From positions 1 to 38,935 of the forward strand of contig CAJATL010000122.1 in NCBI GenBank assembly GCA_903944895.1: DNA of 38,935 nt, written 5' to 3'. This DNA comes from an uncultured Bacteroidota bacterium (lineage in GTDB: Bacteria > Bacteroidota > Bacteroidia > Bacteroidales > 4484-276). The position numbers and the translations under genes were made by a program. Within the stretch, counting starts at the first letter, position 1; every line of letters begins with the position of its first letter. Of the stretch, positions 34,111-38,935 are shown in pieces. A model generated the notes under the pieces. It was not told the origin of the DNA. It did no database searches and was given only the letters and a program-made list of their open reading frames with translations.

Positions 34111-34389
34111 AGCGCTGGGAATTTGAAAGCAACTAATTTAATCTTCCCAAGAGACTTCCTGAAAGGTTGGTGACCGGATTATATTTCATGAATTTCGTAA
34201 TGGATTTGATAATTGTTTTACTTTTACACATGTGATCAATTGTGCATTTAATCCATTAAAAATGTTCGTTTACACATATTCCTTTTTAGCCGATTCCCGC
34301 AAAAATCCTTTGCTGCCAAATGGTTTTACCCCCATATCGTTGCTTTCCACCGAAATTCAATTTTTAAAATAATCTCAGAAAAATGTACC

Positions 34390-37300
34390 ATGAAAAACAC
34401 TTTACTCCTTCTTTCCTTAGTCGTGATGAGCATTTTTGCTTTCGCACAAACGCCTCAGGCCTTCAAATACCAGGCAGTAGCCCGCGACTTGAACGGCAAC
34501 CCTGTAATTAACCAGGGAATCTCAGTAAAAATCTCCATTTTATCCGGAAGCCCGGAAGGGACGGTTGAATACTGCGAATTGCACCAAACCAACACAAACA
34601 GTTTAGGGCTTATAAACCTTGAAGTTGGGCGCGGAACGGCAGTAACCGGCAACTTTGCGCAGATTTCCTGGGGCAACAACGCCAGTTTTATAAAAACCGA
34701 AATGGACCTTGCCGGCGGCGACAACTTTGTCTTTATGGGAACCAGCCAACTGCTGAGTGTGCCTTATGCCCTTTATTCAGCTAATGGCATTCGCAGCATG
34801 ACCACCGATGAACGCGATGCACTTGTAAGTCCTTTTACAGGAATGCAGATTTACAACTCAACCTCTAACTGCCTGAATTATTTTAATGGTACGGCATGGT
34901 TTGAAACCTGCGGCCAATGTACACCTTTGCCTACGCAGGCAGTTGCTGGTGAAGACCAGTATTTTGCCGATGCTACTCTGAGTACAAATCTTCAAGGAAA
35001 TATGCCGGTGTACGGAACCGGAACATGGACTATTGAAAGCGGGAACGGTGGAAGTTTTGCAAATGCAAACGACCCTCAAACTTTATTTACCGGGCAATTG
35101 TGTGATAGTTATTCATTAAAATGGACAATTAGCACAGCTTGTGCTTCAACTTCCGATGGTGTAAATATCAGTTTTGATGCTTCACCAACCCTTGCCGATG
35201 CTGGCCAGGATGTAACCATTACCACCGAGGCATTGTCGTTAAATCTTGCTGCCAACACTCCTGAACTGGGAGTAGGCCAGTGGACGATTTTTAGCGGCCA
35301 AGGTGGAACATTAGCCAACCCCGGCTCTCCAACAACGCTTTTTACAGGCCAATCCTGCACCACCTATCTCCTTGTTTGGAAAATTGCTTTGCCTTGCTAT
35401 TTCTCTTCAGATACTGTTTCAGTAACATTTTTTACAACTCCCACACCTGCCGATGCTGGAGAAGATCAAATGCATCTACAAGGTACATGGACAACTCTGC
35501 AAGCAAATGCACCAATAAATGGTACTGGTTTTTGGGAGATTATTTCGGGAGCAGGCGCTATGATGGTTAACGTTAATGATCCTCAAACAATATTTTTTGG
35601 ACAAAATGCTACTGTTTATAAACTTGCATGGACAATATCCACTTTATGTGCAATTTCAGTTGATTCCTTGTCTATCTCCTTTGGAGTTTTACCAATTGTT
35701 ACAACAAAATTGATTATTGATATTTCCCCTACTACAGCTACCTCAGGTGGTAATATTACAAGCGATGGTGGCACAGAAGTGACAGGTCGAGGAGTTTGTT
35801 GGAGTGCCTCACCAAATCCAACAATTTTCAACACTAATACAATAAATGGTACAGGAACAGGAGAGTTTACAAGCAATATTACTGACCTCAGTCCAAACAC
35901 AATTTATTACGTTCGCGCCTACGCAAACAACAACCAGGGCACATCTTATGGAAACCAATTGAGCTTTACCACATTGAGCGGAATTATAAGTTTGACAACC
36001 GTTGAAGTAACCGGAATTACCACAACAACTGCTATAGGTGGTGGCGAAATAACTGATGATGGTGGTTCGCCAATAACAGTAAGGGGTGTTTGTTGGAGCA
36101 CTTCCCAAAACCCATCCATTACCGACAGCACAACAAATGATGGAAGTGAAAATGGTGGTTTTGTAAGCAACCTTACCAACCTTACCCCCAATACTTTATA
36201 TTATGTGAGGGCTTATGCTACAAATGGAATTGGTACATTCTATGGAAACCAGTTAAGTTTTACAACCCCAAGCTGTGATATTAGTCTCACAACCACTGAA
36301 GTTACCGAAATAACAAAGGTTTCTGCCAAAAGTGGTGGTGAAATAACAAATGATTGCGGTTTACCAAATATCAGTCGGGGTATTTGTTGGAGTACAAATA
36401 TTACACCAACCATTGCCAACAGCCACACTACCAATGGCAGCGGCACTGGTAGTTTCACAAGTACCATCACTAATCTTATCACTAATACTAATTATTATGT
36501 AAGGTCTTATGCAACAAATAATGATTTTACAAAGTATGGCAACTTACTGTCGTTTAAAACGATAGGTATAATCGACCCTACTGTAGTTGATGGACAATTT
36601 GCCAAACCATACAAGCATAATGTTTATGCTTATGCTGGAATACATGATTCTACTGAAGCAAATTGGGTGATAACAAAACATGTTGCATGTGAAGATTGCC
36701 ATAACCCTGATTTAGCCAACACCACGACTGCGGTTGCTCCGTTTGTTAATGGATTTAATAAAGGAGTAAAAGGCATCAACCAAAGTGGGAATCCTGTGGA
36801 CCCGGTTCAATATGAATACGAAATTTGTTATCGTTGCCATTCAGGAAATCCCTGGTCTCCGGCGGCGGTTACTCCGCGAGTAATCGTGCAAAATAATACC
36901 CGTTTAGAATTTGCACCCGGAAATACTTCATTTCATTCGGTAGCCGCTGTTGGTGTAAATACATCCGTTCCCAGCCTGATCGCCCCATGGACAATCACAA
37001 GCAGAATTTACTGTTCCGATTGTCATGCCAGCGATGGAGCCAGTTCACCGGCAGGACCGCATGGCTCAACTTTTCCACGAATTTTAAAATTACAATACAG
37101 TACTGCAAACAATACAACAGAATCAGCGGCAGCTTATGCTTTGTGTTATAGCTGTCATAGCCGAACTTCCATTCTAAGTGATGTATCCTTTAAAGCACAC
37201 AAGATTCATATTGTCACCCAAAAAACGCCTTGCAATGCCTGCCACGATCCACATGGTATCAGCAGCACTCAGGGAAATAGCATCAACAATTCAAATCTTA

Positions 37301-37434
37301 TAAATTTCTGGACTGGAATCAACACACCAAGTCCAGGTAACGGAGCTATCAGATTTGAAGATCAAGGATTATATAGAGGACGTTGTTTTCTTACCTGTCA
37401 TGGTGAGAATCATGATGGGTGGAACTACCCCTGA
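34390..37434 (+). CDS. Surface protein with PKD/Fn3-like repeats and multihaem cytochrome c end
   Basis: A 1014-residue exported protein. Order: signal peptide (MKNTLLLLSLVVMSIFAFAQ); a common Bacteroidota N-terminal domain (FKYQAVARDLNGNPV to SVPYALYSANG); three PKD-like repeats of about 80 residues (about 183-430; AGEDQ or AGQD starts, GTGTWTIESGNGG-type centres); three Fn3-like repeats of about 95 residues (about 435-725; RGVCWS or RGICWST with TPNTLYYVRAYATN); then a cytochrome c region from about 740. Haem sites: CEDCH (C767), CYRCH (C813), CSDCH (C875), CYSCH (C919), CNACH (C948) and an unusual C-x3-C-H, CFLTCH (C999). No T9SS tail is present; the chain ends in NYP. Extracellular or periplasmic electron transfer is the likely role. 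No other cytochrome gene is adjacent. Confidence 0.85.
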   Translation: MKNTLLLLSLVVMSIFAFAQTPQAFKYQAVARDLNGNPVINQGISVKISILSGSPEGTVEYCELHQTNTNSLGLINLEVGRGTAVTGNFAQISWGNNASFIKTEMDLAGGDNFVFMGTSQLLSVPYALYSANGIRSMTTDERDALVSPFTGMQIYNSTSNCLNYFNGTAWFETCGQCTPLPTQAVAGEDQYFADATLSTNLQGNMPVYGTGTWTIESGNGGSFANANDPQTLFTGQLCDSYSLKWTISTACASTSDGVNISFDASPTLADAGQDVTITTEALSLNLAANTPELGVGQWTIFSGQGGTLANPGSPTTLFTGQSCTTYLLVWKIALPCYFSSDTVSVTFFTTPTPADAGEDQMHLQGTWTTLQANAPINGTGFWEIISGAGAMMVNVNDPQTIFFGQNATVYKLAWTISTLCAISVDSLSISFGVLPIVTTKLIIDISPTTATSGGNITSDGGTEVTGRGVCWSASPNPTIFNTNTINGTGTGEFTSNITDLSPNTIYYVRAYANNNQGTSYGNQLSFTTLSGIISLTTVEVTGITTTTAIGGGEITDDGGSPITVRGVCWSTSQNPSITDSTTNDGSENGGFVSNLTNLTPNTLYYVRAYATNGIGTFYGNQLSFTTPSCDISLTTTEVTEITKVSAKSGGEITNDCGLPNISRGICWSTNITPTIANSHTTNGSGTGSFTSTITNLITNTNYYVRSYATNNDFTKYGNLLSFKTIGIIDPTVVDGQFAKPYKHNVYAYAGIHDSTEANWVITKHVACEDCHNPDLANTTTAVAPFVNGFNKGVKGINQSGNPVDPVQYEYEICYRCHSGNPWSPAAVTPRVIVQNNTRLEFAPGNTSFHSVAAVGVNTSVPSLIAPWTITSRIYCSDCHASDGASSPAGPHGSTFPRILKLQYSTANNTTESAAAYALCYSCHSRTSILSDVSFKAHKIHIVTQKTPCNACHDPHGISSTQGNSINNSNLINFWTGINTPSPGNGAIRFEDQGLYRGRCFLTCHGENHDGWNYP

Positions 37435-37537
37435 TGAGATAAACTGAAATCTATGTTACTAAAACTTCTTAATGATTCGTTTATAAGATATTGAAAATTT
37501 AACAAGCACTTTTAATCGTTCAAAATTCTGAAAGAAA

Positions 37538-37690
37538 ATGAAAATAAATTTATCCACATTCCGGGCAAAAATTTTCATTACGCTGGTTTTGGTGATTTCT
37601 ACATTTTCATTTCTGTCATTTTATTTTTACAGCAGCTTTCATCTTTGGGTTCAAATCCCCGCCATCAGGAAGGGGATGAAAACCCTGTGA
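37538..37690 (+). pseudogene. Truncated membrane-protein start, possibly sensor kinase
   Basis: A 50-codon ORF starting MKINLSTFRAKIFITLVLV and continuing through one hydrophobic helix (ISTFSFLSFYFYSSF) before ending in IRKGMKTL and a stop. It reads like the first transmembrane helix of a sensor kinase or similar membrane protein. The reading frame ends inside a hairpin (37659-37667 with 37688-37696) at the edge of a repeat element, so the rest of the gene is probably lost. It could also be an intact small membrane protein. Confidence 0.35.
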
Positions 37691-37880
37691 TGGCGGTAAT
37701 ACGGTTTCAAAAATCAAGGGAAATGCGATTTGCACTTAGGTTGAGGAAGGGAAAATAAGGTTTTCTGCTCTGGCTAAGCATCGAAAACCTTATTCCGGTA
37801 ATTCCAACCTTAATGCAAAAGCGCGGGCCACGCTATTCTCAAACCTTATTAGCTTATTTTCATTGGGTTATTACCCCATC
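37689..37880. repeat. MITE-like nested inverted-repeat element
   Basis: Terminal arms 37689-37701 (gatggcggtaata) and about 37869-37880 (tattaccccatc, reverse complement apart from a one-nt bulge). Inside are a second pair of partly complementary arms (about 37730-37743 with 37805-37819) and a perfect 12-bp stem, 37754-37765 with 37783-37794, whose 17-nt loop has its own tgct/agca pairing. The arms are roughly concentric. No ORF is seen inside. It resembles a non-autonomous transposable element or a structured RNA. Confidence 0.55.
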
Positions 37881-37887
37881 CCCGGCA

Positions 37888-37911
37888 CTTCTCCGCCAGT
37901 TGGCGGAGAAG
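37888..37911. repeat. Family C palindrome, second copy
   Basis: cttctccgcca-gt-tggcggagaag; the inner 16 nt (37892-37907) are identical to 33918-33933. Confidence 0.75.
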
Positions 37912-37994
37912 GAGCCAAAGTTTCGGAGTTCGTGAATTAAGATTAAAAAAAATGCTTCGCTTTTACAGGATTAATCCTGACAAAGTCAGCATTT

Positions 37995-38029
37995 AAAGGT
38001 TTCACCTTTTGGAGAGGTGAAACCTTTTT
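37995..38029. repeat. Family A palindrome, copy 2, upstream of nuclease-like gene
   Basis: A 35-nt hairpin that differs from copy 3 (38668-38702) at a single position. It stands 41 nt before the ATG at 38071 and directly upstream of its promoter box. Confidence 0.8.
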
Positions 38030-38043
38030 AAACTAATTTGCTG

Positions 38044-38051
38044 TATCTTTG
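38044..38051 (+). promoter_or_regulatory. TAnnTTTG box of nuclease-like gene
   Basis: TATCTTTG fits the Bacteroidota -7 consensus and ends 19 nt before the ATG at 38071. No well-spaced TTG box was found. Confidence 0.4.
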
Positions 38052-38070
38052 CGCTTTAAACATCCAAAAC

Positions 38071-38658
38071 ATGGAAAACGATAACACAGCCGAAGAACCC
38101 ATGGTTCCGTACAACCAGCCGCTCGATTTTCAGCAGGTGTGGCGGATGTTTCAGGAAACCGACAGAATTCTTACCGAGAAGTTTCAGGAAACTGATAAAC
38201 AGTTTAAAGAAACAGATCGGAAAATCAGAGAGCTCGACAGACTGTTTACATCTCAATGGGGAAAATTAGTAGAATCGCTGGTTGAAGGCGATTTGGTAAA
38301 ATTGTTAAATTCCAAGGGCATCAAGGTGCGGCGAACCACCCAACGAGCAAAGGGAAATCACGAGGGGCAAAACTATGAATACGACATTATTGCTTACAAT
38401 GGGGAGGAAATAGTTATTGTGGAGGTTAAGACCACATTGAGACCAGAGGATGTAAATGATTTTCATGAAAAAATGTGGAAAGCAAAAGTCTATTTGCCCG
38501 AATACGCTAAAAAAACCGTTTATGGAGCTATGGCATTCATCACTGCCGATAGTTCCAGCGACCGGATGGCCGAAAAGCAGGGTTTCTTCGTTATCAGAGC
38601 TACAGGAAGCAGTTCCTTCATTATTAACCAGGACGATTTTAAACCAAAAGCGTTTTAG
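38071..38658 (+). CDS. DUF3782/PD-(D/E)XK nuclease-like protein
   Basis: A 195-residue cytoplasmic protein counted from the ATG at 38071 (MENDNTAEEP). The first third is a coiled coil with repeating ETD units (FQETDRILTEKFQETDKQFKETDRKIRELD). The C-terminal half has a nuclease-like core: YEYDIIAYNGEEIVIVEVKTTL places the Asp and the E-V-K in PD-(D/E)XK register, followed by YGAMAFITADSSSDRMAEKQGFFVIRATG. The frame extends upstream to 38038, but that start lies before the TATCTTTG box, so 38071 is preferred. The family is small and uncharacterised, and is thought to be nuclease-related. It is bracketed by two almost identical palindromes at 37995-38029 and 38668-38702. Confidence 0.85.
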   Translation: MENDNTAEEPMVPYNQPLDFQQVWRMFQETDRILTEKFQETDKQFKETDRKIRELDRLFTSQWGKLVESLVEGDLVKLLNSKGIKVRRTTQRAKGNHEGQNYEYDIIAYNGEEIVIVEVKTTLRPEDVNDFHEKMWKAKVYLPEYAKKTVYGAMAFITADSSSDRMAEKQGFFVIRATGSSSFIINQDDFKPKAF

Positions 38659-38667
38659 AACATAATT

Positions 38668-38702
38668 AAAGGTTTCACCTTTTGGGGAGGTGAAACCTTT
38701 TT
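38668..38702. repeat. Family A palindrome, copy 3, downstream of nuclease-like gene
   Basis: A 35-nt hairpin with a T-run at its end, starting 9 nt after the nuclease stop; it can act as terminator. One mismatch to copy 2. Confidence 0.8.
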
Positions 38703-38712
38703 GGCAACTAGC

Positions 38713-38770
38713 ACGCTGTCAGGTCTCATTCCACCGAAACCTGTCAGCGTCCGAAAGACCTGACAGCTGG
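38713..38770. repeat. Family B hairpin, second copy plus half copy
   Basis: Arms 38713-38723 and 38740-38750, 16 nt apart, as in 33933-33970. A further half-unit (acctgacagc) follows at about 38758-38767. Confidence 0.7.
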
Positions 38771-38856
38771 GGTGTTAAATTTGGTTTTGTGTTTTTCGTT
38801 CCATTTTTTAGTAATACTTTGTCATATCAGCTATTTTAAAAAACATTGTCATAAAA

Positions 38857-38896
38857 GAGATTTCTCAGTCGCTTCGCTCCATCGAAATGACAGAGG
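38857..38896. repeat. Probable interspersed repeat of Bacteroidota type
   Basis: The stretch gagatttctcagtcgcttcg followed by ctccatcgaaatgacagagg resembles a phrase I have seen scattered in intergenic DNA of Bacteroidota. Only one copy is present here, so its repeat nature cannot be shown from this window. Nothing else is recognised from 38771 to the end. Confidence 0.4.
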
Positions 38897-38935
38897 CCTT
38901 GACGGGGTGACTGGGAGGGGAAAAGCGGACGCTTC

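Noticed and set aside
37647-37700. A T-arm-like string (gggttcaaatccc) followed by a stem pairing 37659-37667 with 37688-37696, suggesting a permuted tRNA or tmRNA.
   Set aside because: No D arm or anticodon arm and no tmRNA start sequence follow; the string also lies in frame within the truncated ORF. Probably chance or part of the repeat element.
1-38935. CRISPR array or insertion sequence with transposase.
   Set aside because: No regularly spaced direct repeats of CRISPR size and no transposase ORF were found; repeats are short palindromes only.

Overview
The window looks like a chromosomal segment from an anaerobic or facultative member of the Bacteroidota. The evidence is two C10-family peptidases ending in type IX secretion (T9SS) sorting domains, a LruC-type surface protein fragment, Bacteroidota-style promoters (a TTG or TTTG box about 19-22 nt before TAnnTTTG), almost no Shine-Dalgarno sequences, and many lipoproteins with 'S-C' lipoboxes. 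Genes are nearly all on the + strand; only one nitroreductase gene is clearly on the - strand. Assignments come from reading motifs and remembered family sequences; no database search was run.

Layout. 1-813: C-terminal part of a LruC/DUF4842 surface protein, then a terminator. 960-4182: overlapping GH77 (malQ) and GH13 genes for alpha-glucan breakdown. 4183-4550: non-coding, with a nested palindromic element. 4551-5021: rlmH. 5145-8991: two-subunit xanthine dehydrogenase (xdhA, xdhB) with a good promoter. 9061-10516: EamA-type permease and a cyclophilin lipoprotein. 10771-25415: a closely packed run of ten genes behind one strong promoter. They are ygfK, two PLP fold-II enzymes, a TPR histidine kinase, a HAD hydrolase, a FAD-less molybdenum hydroxylase of the selenium-dependent xanthine dehydrogenase type, a CoA-binding protein, a queuosine-salvage-like glycosylase with a Cys cluster, and an SsnA amidohydrolase. 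25484-27786: a small lipoprotein and a 5'-nucleotidase-type lipoprotein. 28020-29009: OsmC protein and convergent nitroreductase. 29151-33529: tandem C10 peptidases with CUB domains and T9SS tails. 33656-33729: tRNA-Glu(UUC). 34390-37434: a large surface protein with PKD/Fn3-like repeats and a C-terminal six-site haem-binding region. 37538-38935: repeat-rich DNA with a truncated membrane ORF and a PD-(D/E)XK nuclease-like gene bracketed by two almost identical palindromes.

Working together. The main system is probably anaerobic purine (xanthine/urate-type) breakdown. XdhAB and the XdhD-like enzyme would hydroxylate purines. YgfK, a flavin and Fe-S oxidoreductase, and SsnA, an amidohydrolase, are the markers of the purine cluster known from Escherichia coli and gut anaerobes. 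The usual ygeW, ygeX, ygeY and hyuA genes are absent here. Instead the cluster carries two unrelated PLP enzymes, a Qng1-like N-glycosylase candidate and its own sensor kinase, which suggests a variant of the pathway. A 5'-nucleotidase downstream could feed it with nucleosides. This functional link is inference from gene order.

Non-coding DNA is rich in short palindromic repeats of several families, mostly clustered at 33.9-34.1 kb and 37.6-38.8 kb.
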